Assembly (NCBI RefSeq): GCF_009881055.1
Contig: NZ_WXFG01000014.1
Span: 1-32,185 of the forward strand
Length of the DNA: 32,185 nt
Direction of reading: 5' to 3'
Source of the DNA: Peptoclostridium sp.
GTDB lineage: Bacteria > Bacillota > Clostridia > Peptostreptococcales > Peptostreptococcaceae
The position numbers and the translations under genes were made by a program. Below the pieces are notes generated by a model, which had not been told where the DNA came from, searched no databases, and saw only the letters and a program-made list of their open reading frames with translations. Positions 8,176-16,006 of the stretch are shown here, piece after piece. How positions within the stretch are numbered: position 1 is the stretch's first letter; the number at the start of each line of letters is the position of its first letter.

Positions 8176-9081
8176 TTACCTGTTTGCTATTATGGCGCCC
8201 AGCGCTATCGAATAAAGTTTCGATTCGTGTGAATCAGCCCTTGACACAAGCACAACCGGAGCTTTAGCTCCCATTATTATGCCTGCAGACTTGGCATCTG
8301 CAAGGTAGGTAAGCGCCTTACCCACAGCATTTCCAACCTCTATAGTAGGCACCAGGAGTATGTCGGCATCACCGGCAACCTGGCTTTCGAACTTCTTGAT
8401 CTGCGCCGCCTCTTTTGAAATTGCAAGGTCGAACGCGAGCGGCCCCTCGACTATTACGCCTTCTCCAAATTCTCCGCCGGCCGCCAGCTTGGCTATTGCA
8501 TCGGCATCCACAGTTGACGGCATCTTGTCGCTAACCTTTTCTTTTGCAGCTATGCACGCAGCCTTCACCTGCTCCAGCTCGAACGCTTTTGCAGCCTTCA
8601 CGGCATTTTTTAGTATCTTCACTTTTGCATCAAGCTCTGGCGCTATATTCATTCCGCCATCCGTAATAAAGAGCAGTTTATGGTACATCTTCGGCTCATA
8701 TACCATTACGTGGCTTAGAAGACTGTCTGTTCTAAGACCATATTCCTTGTCGAGCACCGCCTTTAGGAGTATCGACGTGTCGAGCAGTCCCTTCATGACA
8801 AAATCCGCCTGTCCCTGAGAAACCAGCTTTACAGCCTTCATTGCAGAGTCTGCAAGGTCGTTTCCTCTTAATACCTCTACGCCTTCAAGGCTAAAGCCCA
8901 GCTCGGCAGCTATCTTTTCTATTTTCTCGACATCTCCCACAAGAACAGGAGTTATGATTCCAGCCTCCTTGGCATCGAATACTGCATGCAGAACCTCCCT
9001 GTCCTCTGCGGCTGCAACAGCAAGCTTCATTTTTGGAAGCGACTTAACCCTCTCGAGCAGTCCTTCAAGAGTCTTAATCAT
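8176..9081 (-). CDS. ptb: Phosphate butyryltransferase-type acyltransferase
   Basis: A 301-residue phosphate acetyl/butyryltransferase family enzyme that exchanges acyl-CoA for acyl phosphate in the cytoplasm. The full-length ORF carries the family's KGLLDTSILLKAVLDKEYGL segment, FITDGGMNIAP, and the C-terminal PTIEVGNAVGKALTYL and VLVSRADSHESK stretches. It is the first gene of the operon with iorAB and sits behind a sigma-54 promoter. A plausible role, inferred from this linkage, is acting on arylacetyl-CoA or branched acyl-CoA made by Ior rather than only butyryl-CoA. The ATG has AGGAGG 11 bases upstream. Substrate specificity cannot be read from sequence. Confidence 0.92.
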   Translation of the reverse strand: MIKTLEGLLERVKSLPKMKLAVAAAEDREVLHAVFDAKEAGIITPVLVGDVEKIEKIAAELGFSLEGVEVLRGNDLADSAMKAVKLVSQGQADFVMKGLLDTSILLKAVLDKEYGLRTDSLLSHVMVYEPKMYHKLLFITDGGMNIAPELDAKVKILKNAVKAAKAFELEQVKAACIAAKEKVSDKMPSTVDADAIAKLAAGGEFGEGVIVEGPLAFDLAISKEAAQIKKFESQVAGDADILLVPTIEVGNAVGKALTYLADAKSAGIIMGAKAPVVLVSRADSHESKLYSIALGAIIANR

Positions 9082-9151
9082 AACCTTATTTCCTCCTTTT
9101 GTTGTAAAACCCTGCTTTCATCCAGAACACGACAATACGTGCCCGGTTACA

Positions 9152-9180
9152 CCGGCAAATTCGGCTTATGTAATTGCCGG
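9152..9180 (-). other. Leader hairpin in the ptb-iorAB mRNA
   Basis: CCGGC-A-AATT and AATTGCCGG form a nine-pair stem with one bulged A and a ten-base loop. It lies between the predicted sigma-54 transcript start near 9204 and the ptb ATG. Its role is unknown; it may stabilise the long leader. Confidence 0.4.
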
Positions 9181-9212
9181 ATATGTTGTACTTATACCCT
9201 ATGCCAAATATA

Positions 9213-9231
9213 TAAGCAACTTTCATGCCAA
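9213..9231 (-). promoter_or_regulatory. Sigma-54 (-24/-12) promoter of ptb-iorA-iorB
   Basis: The minus strand reads TTGGCATG-AAAG-TTGCTT. The -24 GG (9229-9228) and -12 GC (9217-9216) have exactly the required 12-base register, and the flanks match TGGCAyG-N4-TTGCw. The predicted start is near 9204, giving a leader of about 120 nt before ptb. The enhancer-binding protein gene lies immediately upstream. Confidence 0.9.
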
Positions 9232-9315
9232 CTTTTGCAGCAGCGCTAAAAATGTATAAAAAAATATGCATTGTATTTCAAAAAACCACCAATATGCCTT
9301 TATCCCATTAACGCC

Positions 9316-9350
9316 GAACCAATATTGTATTCTCAATATTCATATTGTTC
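9316..9350. promoter_or_regulatory. Putative enhancer (UAS) for the sigma-54 activator
   Basis: GAACCAATAT (9316-9325) faces ATATTGTTC (9342-9350), and the interval contains CAATATTG (9320-9327) and the palindrome CAATATTCATATTG (9334-9347). The cluster is centred about 130 bases upstream of the predicted sigma-54 start, a usual distance for an activator site. Confidence 0.5.
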
Positions 9351-9404
9351 CACTTCATATACAATGAAATCGTTTGCATGCACTTGCAAAATGAGCGCCC
9401 AAAA

Positions 9405-9440
9405 CACAAATAAAGGGTTGAATGGTATACCATTCAACCC
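9405..9440 (-). terminator. Terminator of the sigma-54 activator gene
   Basis: Bases 9415-9440 are a perfect 26-bp palindrome (GGGTTGAATGGTA and its complement). On the minus strand it is followed by TTTATTTGTG. It begins 21 bases after the activator's stop. The T-tract is interrupted, so some readthrough is possible. Confidence 0.7.
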
Positions 9441-9460
9441 TATTTCGCCCTTTATTCTAT

Positions 9461-11524
9461 TTACCGAATCTCCTCAAGCACCTTTATCCCGAATTCGGTT
9501 ATGGCTGTTCCGGCTCTCCCCTTTGATACTTCAGCCATTCCGAACTTTTCAAGTTCAAGGAGCATTCCTCGTATCTCCTGCTCACTCAAGTGCCTTCCCG
9601 AGGATTCCGCAAGCCTGCTCAGGCTCCTCCTGCCCATTTTCTCGCCATGCCTTTGAGCTTCCAGCAGCTTTGAAAGTATGAACCTGTAGTCTCCCATTTT
9701 CCCTCTCGCCTCTTCCTCAAAGGCCCTGAGCATGTCTTTTTCAATGCCGCTGAGCGTCGTAAGCCTGGGCTGCACTTCCTGCACAAACGGCAGATCCTGG
9801 ACTTCTATAAGCTTCTTGTCCAGATTTGTAAAGTATTCAACGTAATTTCTCAGCTCTCGTATATTGCCCTCCCACGTGTGGGCCATGAGCATTTCCATGG
9901 CGGCATCGCTGAGATTAAAACCGCTTTCAAACTCGAGCTTAAAGCTTTCAATCAGCTCCGGTATATCCTCGCGTCTTTCCCTGAGCGCAGGTATCCTGAG
10001 CGGCAGCACGTTAAGTCTGAAGTAAAGGTCCTGCCTGAAACTCCCCTCCCTTACAAGCTCTATCAGGTTCCTGTTTGTGGCTGCTATTATTCTCACATCC
10101 ACGTCTATGACCCGGTCTCCGCCAATGCGCATTACCTGCCTTTCCTGTAGGACACGCAAAAGTCTGGCCTGCAGGTTTATAGGCATTTCTCCTATTTCGT
10201 CGAGAAAAAGAGTGCCCTTGTGGGCCAGCTCGAAAAGTCCCGTCTTTCCGCCCTTTCTAGCCCCCGTGAAGGCGCCTTCCTCGTATCCGAAAAGCTCGCT
10301 CTCGAGCAGGCTTTCCGGGATAGCTCCGCAGTTTACGGCCACAAACTGATAGTCCCTCCGCTCCGAGGAATTGTGTATTGCTTGGGCGAAAAGCTCCTTG
10401 CCAGTTCCGCTCTCGCCTGTTATGAGCACGGACGAACTAGACTTTGCCATTCTCCTGGCTATGTCCTTGCACTGCATTATCAGCGGACTATTGCCGAATA
10501 TATTGTAAAAGCCGTATTTGGCCCTATGTCCTTTTGAAATAAGCTGACTTCTGAGCTTGTGCTGTTTCCTTTCAATGTCCGAAAAGCGCTTTATCCTGGC
10601 AACTGCTCCATAGAGCTTGTTGGAGTGTATTATGGGATCCACTGCAGCCACAACGTCATAGCCGTGCATGCTTATTATCTTCTCCGATATGCTTTCCTTA
10701 TCCTTGAGAGCCTTGTAGAAAGGTATCTCTGGCATCAGGGCCATCCATTCGCTGCCTACCATTTCACTTCTATTCATTCCTATTATTTTCTCGGCTCCTT
10801 CGTTGCATGAGTAGACTATCCCTTCAGCATCCACTGCCACTATCCCGTCGTCGAGCACCTGCAGAAGTATATCAAGCTGCGCCTCAAATCTGTTGAACCT
10901 GCCTATTATGTTAAAAAGCCCGACGTTTACTGTGACTATCTCCTTGAAGCTCTTTATAACGTTCTGCCTCTGTATTACATAGTCAAGATCTAGCTTGAAG
11001 GCTATGTCGAGTATTGTACTTATGTCTAATAATCCAAACCCAAGGTCTACAACGCTCCTTGCAAGAGGATGGGGATTCTCCCTCTCGCCAATTAAAACTA
11101 TGGTATCGAAATCTTGCATCTGCTGCATTTCCTGCGCATAACTTAAGCAGGGTACAAGCTCAATGTGCTTTACCCCAAGCTGATATACAAGCGCCGACGT
11201 CTCCATGGCGAGGCCGGGCGTTTCATCTACAAGCAGAGCCCTTGTCCCCTCGGGGAGCACCATGAGCTTTTCAAGCGCCGATTTTGTTATCGTCCTGTGT
11301 GCTATTACAACCTCTCCAGATCCTATTATCCTGCTTCTTAAATTGTGAAAGCACTCGTACGAGGGCAGCAGTATGAGGTCCTCATATATGCCGGAGCCAG
11401 CACCTTCCCATTCTATTGGATAAAGTCTTACTTCTATTTTGTCGCCGAAAAGGCTTTTAATCTGCTTCTTCTGGTATTCCGCCTCGCTTTGGTTGCTGCT
11501 TATTATAGCAAGAGTCTTTTCCAA
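9461..11524 (-). CDS. Sigma-54-dependent enhancer-binding protein (PAS-AAA+-winged helix)
   Basis: A transcription activator of about 687 residues. Numbering from the GTG at 11533: a PrpR-N-like sensory region (about 1-195), a PAS domain (about 215-320), an AAA+ domain with Walker A GESGTGKE (373-380), the sigma-54-contacting GAFTGA loop (420-425) and Walker B LFLDE (442-446). The C-terminus is not the usual Fis helix-turn-helix. It looks like a winged helix (SLSRLAESSG, then LSEQEIRGMLLELEKFGMAEV and GRAGTAITEFG). I chose TTG 11524 because GGGAG is eight bases before it; the GTG three codons earlier overlaps that site. It is adjacent to a perfect sigma-54 promoter, so it almost certainly controls ptb-iorAB. 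The signal may be an aryl acid or amino-acid breakdown product. Confidence 0.93.
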   Translation of the reverse strand: MEKTLAIISSNQSEAEYQKKQIKSLFGDKIEVRLYPIEWEGAGSGIYEDLILLPSYECFHNLRSRIIGSGEVVIAHRTITKSALEKLMVLPEGTRALLVDETPGLAMETSALVYQLGVKHIELVPCLSYAQEMQQMQDFDTIVLIGERENPHPLARSVVDLGFGLLDISTILDIAFKLDLDYVIQRQNVIKSFKEIVTVNVGLFNIIGRFNRFEAQLDILLQVLDDGIVAVDAEGIVYSCNEGAEKIIGMNRSEMVGSEWMALMPEIPFYKALKDKESISEKIISMHGYDVVAAVDPIIHSNKLYGAVARIKRFSDIERKQHKLRSQLISKGHRAKYGFYNIFGNSPLIMQCKDIARRMAKSSSSVLITGESGTGKELFAQAIHNSSERRDYQFVAVNCGAIPESLLESELFGYEEGAFTGARKGGKTGLFELAHKGTLFLDEIGEMPINLQARLLRVLQERQVMRIGGDRVIDVDVRIIAATNRNLIELVREGSFRQDLYFRLNVLPLRIPALRERREDIPELIESFKLEFESGFNLSDAAMEMLMAHTWEGNIRELRNYVEYFTNLDKKLIEVQDLPFVQEVQPRLTTLSGIEKDMLRAFEEEARGKMGDYRFILSKLLEAQRHGEKMGRRSLSRLAESSGRHLSEQEIRGMLLELEKFGMAEVSKGRAGTAITEFGIKVLEEIR

Positions 11525-11561
11525 GCTTTTCACTCCCGTTTACATTAGTTTAACAATTAAT

Positions 11562-11590
11562 ATTCTATACCTTTTCCAAAAAGCTTACAA
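11562..11590 (-). promoter_or_regulatory. Sigma-A promoter of the sigma-54 activator gene
   Basis: On the minus strand, -35 TTGTAA (11585-11590), a 17-base spacer and -10 TAGAAT (11562-11567) lie about 40 bases before the start codon. Confidence 0.65.
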
Positions 11591-11649
11591 CAGACCGTCT
11601 GACTTGAAGCGTTCCATCGGATTTAAATATGCAGCTTGAATCCGAATGA

Positions 11650-14022
11650 TCATTTTTTTCTTTCAAAAACAACATCGGCTGTGTAGCCGGGCTTTAGAAA
11701 CTCCGATTTCTCGCTGGGGATCACCTCTACCCTCACTATGCGCTCTCCGTCTTTTTCTATGGCGGAGCCGGGCAATTGGCTAACACGCCCCTTTATGATC
11801 AAATTTTTCTTGGCCACAGGCATGATTTTAACATCTGCACTGCTGTCTATCTCCCCTGCGAATTCCTCAGGCACCTCTGCAATAACAACGATGGTATCCG
11901 CATCTATAAGCTCCATCGCCTTGTGATTTCCATTTTGTTGTCCCAGGCTGCTGCCGTTGATTATGCTTATGCTTTGCACTATGCCGCGCTCAAGGCTGCA
12001 TACCAGGCTTCCTCCGGATACATATGGCTTATTGGCTTTGTTTTGCATTATTACCAGGTCTGATTCGTATATGGCCAGCCTGCTGCTTAGCCTTTCAAGG
12101 CTTGCGCTGTTGCTCTCCCTCGTCTCGTCCAACTGGACCTGCTTGTATTGAAGCTCAGTGGATAGCTCATCTAGCTCCTCCTTTAGGAGCCGCTTTGTCA
12201 TGCTCATATTGTCGATTATGTCGCTTCTGAGCTTTTCCTTCTCCTCAACCGCATCAACAAAACCGTCAAGCTCCTCCGTTGCTATGGCTCCCTCTTCATG
12301 GAGCTTCCTGTTCAATTCCAGGTCCTCCTTTGCGTCCGAGAGCTCCTTTTCAGCCCGCTCCAGCGAGCTTTCGAGAAGCTTAAGCTCGGCCTTTTCTCCA
12401 CTATTGTATTCGGCTGTTTTTTTGCTCAAGTCCTTCTTCAGCCTGGCTATGTCGGCTTCAAGAGCGGACGGATCCTCTATTGCATCACTGAGGGCGGCCT
12501 TGCCGGATTCGACCTGCTCCCGAAGCTTTTTCACCGTCTCATTGTACTCAGTCATGTCGAGAGCCGCCAGGAGGTCACCTCGGCCGACCTCGTCGCCTTC
12601 CTTTACATCTACAGATATCACATTACACGGAAAATCTACGTAGGTAAGCCTGGACACGCCCAGCATCATGTCGTTTAGGCTGAACGAGCCTATTACAAGA
12701 CCTGTACAGCCCGCAATTCCGACAACACTCATTAGCATCCTCCATTTATTTCTGGAAGTGTTGCGCGCTATAAGCCTTCGCTTGCTGCTCATCGCTCCCC
12801 ATAAAACCTTTATGCTTTCAATGAAAATCCGGTTTCCCTTTCTCGGGAGCCTGTCGCGCAGGAGCGCCGCCGGAGTCTCCTCCAGTCTTCTAAGGCAGGT
12901 GTAGCAGGATACTCCTCCTGTGCACAGCACTATAAGCAATGTGCTAAGTATGAGGTTGCTCACATTTATGCTCATTCTGTAATCGCTCAGCACAAGCAAA
13001 AATTTCATCTGGTCTATGAGAGTTCTGCCAATTAGTATGGGCCCCACTGCGGCTCCCAACGCCGCCCCCAGCAGCCCCGCCAACACCCCGTACGAGGTGT
13101 AATGGAATACTACTATACTTTTGCTATATCCAAGAGCCTTGAGTATTCCTATTTGCTCTCTCTGCTCCTCCACCAGCCTTGACATGGTGCTCAGCGTAAC
13201 AAGCGCCGTCACAAGGAAAAACATTATGGGGAATACGCCCGATATAACCTTGAACTGCTTAATTTCGCTGGCAACGTGGCTTACGCTCCGGTTGTCCTTT
13301 CTTGTAATTACTCCCAGCATATCGTCACCCAGGGCCGCGTCGATTTTTTCTATGATTTCACCTTCGTTTGCTCCCTCTGCTAGCCTTATGCAGATTTGGT
13401 TATAGAGCTTTCTGCCCCCGTATGCGCTTTTGACCTTGTCTTCGTCCACTATGACGAACCCGTATTTTTCAGGGTCAGGCATTATTGACGTCGTGTCTTT
13501 TACTGAAAATACGTGCTCGCCGCTTAGCGCCAGAGCCTTTACACGCAAGCTTATTTTTCTGTCGTTGAACTCCAGCTCCAACTTGTCCCCAGGTTTCAGG
13601 CCGTGGCTCCTTGCGAAGGTCTCGTCGAGTATGGCTCCGCTTGAGCCCTCTAATAGTCCTTCTATTATATACGGCTTGTCCAGAGTGTTTTTATCCGAGG
13701 CTGTGTATACAAGCAGAGTGGGCTTTCCATTTATATTCGCGGTGGAGTTTACAGCCAGCCTTTTTTCAGCCTTCTCCACTCCTTGGATATTCCTTATTCT
13801 CCACATGTCCATTTCCGTAGGGTTTACAACGGAGACCCAGATGTCAGACAGGTTGGTGCTCTCATACAGCTCACTTGAGCGCTCGTCTATAGTCTTCCAC
13901 AGGCTGTCCAGCCCCATTACCACGCTCACTGAAAGGGCCGCCATCAGGCATATTGAGGCGAACTGGGACATCCACTGGCGCATGTCCTTTACAGCCTTTT
14001 TGAAAAGTATCCCTTTTCCCAT
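11650..14022 (-). CDS. Chimeric FtsX-type ABC permease fused to HlyD-type adaptor
   Basis: A single 790-residue ORF of two unlike halves. Residues 1-455 are the first module of an FtsX/MacB-like permease: TM1 (about 21-38), an extracytoplasmic domain, TM2 (259-282), TM3 (306-333), TM4 (353-377), a basic cytoplasmic loop and TM5 (428-448). The coupling-helix-like EEQREQIGILKALGYS is at 285-300. From about 468 it becomes a membrane-fusion adaptor: the half-lipoyl motif VKEGDEVGRGDLLAALD, a long coiled-coil hairpin (about 490-665), then SLERGIVQSI and a beta-barrel region to the end. The expected second permease module and the adaptor's own N-terminus are missing. TM5 puts the adaptor outside, so the topology works. 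GGAGGAG precedes the ATG. No ATPase gene is adjacent. It may be a genuine fusion, a deletion product, or an assembly join. Confidence 0.85.
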   Translation of the reverse strand: MGKGILFKKAVKDMRQWMSQFASICLMAALSVSVVMGLDSLWKTIDERSSELYESTNLSDIWVSVVNPTEMDMWRIRNIQGVEKAEKRLAVNSTANINGKPTLLVYTASDKNTLDKPYIIEGLLEGSSGAILDETFARSHGLKPGDKLELEFNDRKISLRVKALALSGEHVFSVKDTTSIMPDPEKYGFVIVDEDKVKSAYGGRKLYNQICIRLAEGANEGEIIEKIDAALGDDMLGVITRKDNRSVSHVASEIKQFKVISGVFPIMFFLVTALVTLSTMSRLVEEQREQIGILKALGYSKSIVVFHYTSYGVLAGLLGAALGAAVGPILIGRTLIDQMKFLLVLSDYRMSINVSNLILSTLLIVLCTGGVSCYTCLRRLEETPAALLRDRLPRKGNRIFIESIKVLWGAMSSKRRLIARNTSRNKWRMLMSVVGIAGCTGLVIGSFSLNDMMLGVSRLTYVDFPCNVISVDVKEGDEVGRGDLLAALDMTEYNETVKKLREQVESGKAALSDAIEDPSALEADIARLKKDLSKKTAEYNSGEKAELKLLESSLERAEKELSDAKEDLELNRKLHEEGAIATEELDGFVDAVEEKEKLRSDIIDNMSMTKRLLKEELDELSTELQYKQVQLDETRESNSASLERLSSRLAIYESDLVIMQNKANKPYVSGGSLVCSLERGIVQSISIINGSSLGQQNGNHKAMELIDADTIVVIAEVPEEFAGEIDSSADVKIMPVAKKNLIIKGRVSQLPGSAIEKDGERIVRVEVIPSEKSEFLKPGYTADVVFERKK

Positions 14023-14142
14023 AAAAACTCCTCCGCCAAACTTCTGGATGCTTCACTTTTCTACAAAGATTCCACAAAATATTTATACCCAATCGGTTTA
14101 TTTTCTCGCCGGCTTTTAATTTCATACTAAAAAATATTGAGT

Positions 14143-14178
14143 ATGAAAAACCCACATCGCTATAAGTGATGCGGGTTT
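14143..14178 (-). terminator. Terminator of the AT-rich membrane protein gene
   Basis: AAACCCACATC (14148-14158) pairs with GATGCGGGTTT (14168-14178) with one mismatch, and on the minus strand TTTTT follows. A further 8-bp inverted repeat (TTCATACT / AGTATGAA, 14121-14147) lies beyond it. Confidence 0.8.
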
Positions 14179-14184
14179 CGTGGT

Positions 14185-14946
14185 TTAAGGAGTATCCTGC
14201 TGATCGTCTTTCTGCATATCTTTCAGTATCATCATCCTGTGTTCATGGTTTATGCTGAAGTTGTTTATCATAACATTAATAGTAAATATAGAGACTATGA
14301 TATGCGCGAAAATGTAAGGAACTTCTCTGAGATACATATCCGACCTATAAATTGCCGCTAGAATCAACATTAATATAGTGTCAACTGTTATAATTTGTAT
14401 GAAATATTTTTCAAATATTATATCCAGCTGCTTCATAACTATTTTGCTTAAAACGAATGTGATTAAGGCAGAAAATAGTACCGTCAGAAATAAGTCCCGA
14501 GTTAAGGATGCCATGATTTTTTCGTCAGTGTATAATTGAGGAATGGTTGTAATGATAAACAATATTACAATAAAGGAAACCTCGTAGTATATAATTTTGC
14601 CCAGATTAATGACCTGTTTTGGCATTTTGTAAAGTATAAATATAAAAACCAAGCTAAGAAACATTTCCATAATTGACAATGCGAAAACAATACTCGCTAT
14701 AATCACAGAAAAACCCACCTGTTTTATTTGGATTATGTTCCCTTCTTCAAATGCCATTTTAGTGATATTGGAAAAAAGAAATGACGACAGTATAAGTCCA
14801 AAAAATCCAACCAGGAGTATGCTGATTACCTCTGCTGACTCCTTTTTTTCATACTCTATCAGTAAGTATATACCACTGAAAGCAAATCCGGCCAGGATTC
14901 CAGCGAAATTTGCATAATTAGTACTCATGGTAATCACATCATTCAT
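14185..14946 (-). CDS. Hypothetical multi-pass membrane protein
   Basis: A 253-residue protein with about six or seven hydrophobic segments separated by short charged loops, ending in a polar KDMQKDDQQDTP tail. I do not recognise a family. ATG 14946 has GAGG nine bases upstream and a TATAAT -10 further up. Its codon and base use is clearly more AT-rich than its neighbours (many ATA, ATT and AAA codons), and it lies beside a decayed antiporter fragment, which hints at acquisition or a region under weak selection. It has its own terminator and no operon partner. Confidence 0.75.
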   Translation of the reverse strand: MNDVITMSTNYANFAGILAGFAFSGIYLLIEYEKKESAEVISILLVGFFGLILSSFLFSNITKMAFEEGNIIQIKQVGFSVIIASIVFALSIMEMFLSLVFIFILYKMPKQVINLGKIIYYEVSFIVILFIITTIPQLYTDEKIMASLTRDLFLTVLFSALITFVLSKIVMKQLDIIFEKYFIQIITVDTILMLILAAIYRSDMYLREVPYIFAHIIVSIFTINVMINNFSINHEHRMMILKDMQKDDQQDTP

Positions 14947-15196
14947 ATTTACATACCTCGTTTCATTATAAAAATAGCAGCGTTATATAAAGGATTTTTA
15001 TTATACCCATATAGATCTTGTAATTAACTTGATATATTTAGATATGCGAATATGAATAGTTTGCATGAATAGATTAAATGATTGGAACAAGCAGAAATAT
15101 TGAAAACAGCTAGAAACCGCCATGGAATTTAATGGCTAATCGACACTTTTGAAGGTATAATGTTCGTGAAGCCAAGTGGTCTCTCAAAAAATCTAT

Positions 15197-15339
15197 ATTG
15201 TCCTCATTGGCGCGACCATCCTGATAGCCCTATACCCATAATAGGAAACGCCGCAGAGCACAGCACTGCCATAGTCATGGCTGTAAAAGACAATATGGCT
15301 TTGTCTGTTGAGATAGCCGTTTCGTTTTTTGTTATTTAG
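15197..15339 (+). pseudogene. Remnant of a CaCA-type cation/proton antiporter
   Basis: In the + strand, frame from 15197 reads IVLIGATILIALYP and then stops. A shift of frame at about 15230-15235 continues as PIIGNAAEHSTAIVMAVKDN, then MALSVEIAV, and stops at 15337-15339. GNAAEH followed by a hydrophobic and lysine-bearing helix is the core signature of Ca2+/H+ (CAX/ChaA-like) exchangers, in which the next residues should be GSS-x-Q. The fragment is frameshifted and both ends are gone. The 250 bases between it and the membrane protein gene are AT-rich and hold no gene I can support; a lone TATAAT occurs at 15156-15161. Confidence 0.7.
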
Positions 15340-15358
15340 ATAAAGGAGAAGATAACAT

Positions 15359-15787
15359 ATGTATATTATTAGTTCATGCCTGGCTGGGATAAGCTGCAGA
15401 TACGACGGTAAAAGCAGCGAGAATCAATATGTGATTGAATTGGTAAAGCAGGGAAATGCTATGCCTGTATGTCCCGAGCTGCTTGGTGGATTGCCCGTTC
15501 CAAGAACATGTTGCGAAATCATAAGAAATGAAAGTGGTGAGCAAAGAGTCGTCAGCAGTGAAGGCCAGGACTTCACCAGGGAGTTTGCCGCAGGGGCAGA
15601 AAAGACTCTGGAAATAGCCAGGATAATCGGTGCTACGAAAGCAATATTAAAGTCAAAAAGCCCTTCCTGCGGCTGCGGGCTCATATATGATGGGACATTT
15701 TCAGGAAGATTAATAGAAGGAAATGGCCTGACGGCGGAACTGCTCATGAAAAACGGAATTGAAGTAATTAACGAGAGTGATTTGTAA
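15359..15787 (+). CDS. DUF523 family protein (TudS-like)
   Basis: A 142-residue DUF523 protein. The family has three conserved cysteines, seen here in SSCLAG, VCPELLGG and PSCGCG. In the characterised member TudS they hold a [4Fe-4S] cluster that removes sulfur from thiouracil. Also seen are CRYDGK near the N-terminus and GLTAELLMKNGIEV at the C-terminus. The length matches the family. AAGGAG lies ten bases before ATG 15359. It is a single gene, oriented away from the antiporter remnant and ended by a strong hairpin. A desulfurase role here is inferred from the family. Confidence 0.9.
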   Translation: MYIISSCLAGISCRYDGKSSENQYVIELVKQGNAMPVCPELLGGLPVPRTCCEIIRNESGEQRVVSSEGQDFTREFAAGAEKTLEIARIIGATKAILKSKSPSCGCGLIYDGTFSGRLIEGNGLTAELLMKNGIEVINESDL

Positions 15788-15816
15788 AGGACATAGTGAT
15801 TTCTCGCTTAAATAAC

Positions 15817-15857
15817 AAAAGCCAGAAAAGCATAAACCGCATGCTTTCCTGGCTTTT
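15817..15857 (+). terminator. Bidirectional terminator after the DUF523 gene
   Basis: AAAAGCCAG and CTGGCTTTT, with inner AAAGCAT/ATGCTTT, form a stem of about 16 pairs around a short loop. A-rich and T-rich flanks on both sides allow it to serve this gene and, on the minus strand, the MetS/NSS operon that ends at 15894. Confidence 0.85.
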
Positions 15858-15893
15858 GTCGATATATCACGTCTCTTTTTGGCCAGATAATAC

Positions 15894-16004
15894 TTAATTG
15901 CCTGCTTTTTTGTCAACCCGAAGAGCGATTATTATGGCTATCAAGGCACCGCCCCAAACAGCTCCGCAGCCTATTACCATCATTAAAACAGCACTGCCAT
16001 CCAT
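15894..16004 (-). CDS. metS: MetS-like small subunit of an NSS transporter
   Basis: A 36-residue ORF, below usual gene-calling limits. It starts MDGSAVLMMVIGCGAVWGG, has one transmembrane helix, and ends in a basic tail (RVDKKAGN). The pattern of a short N-terminus, MMVIG, WGG and a helix is that of MetS, the small partner needed by the MetP methionine/alanine importer of the NSS family. Its AAGGAGG lies inside the last codons of the NSS gene, and only two bases separate that stop from its ATG. The coupling supports a real subunit. Confidence 0.85.
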   Translation of the reverse strand: MDGSAVLMMVIGCGAVWGGALIAIIIALRVDKKAGN

Positions 16005-16006
16005 AG

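Noticed and set aside
9086..9271. A 61-codon ORF on the minus strand in the ptb leader.
   Set aside because: It lacks a ribosome site, crosses the sigma-54 promoter and has no recognisable features.
15236..15243. TAA and TAG in the antiporter fragment considered as recoding or selenocysteine sites.
   Set aside because: They are not TGA, and the homologous sequence resumes in a different frame, so it is a frameshift.
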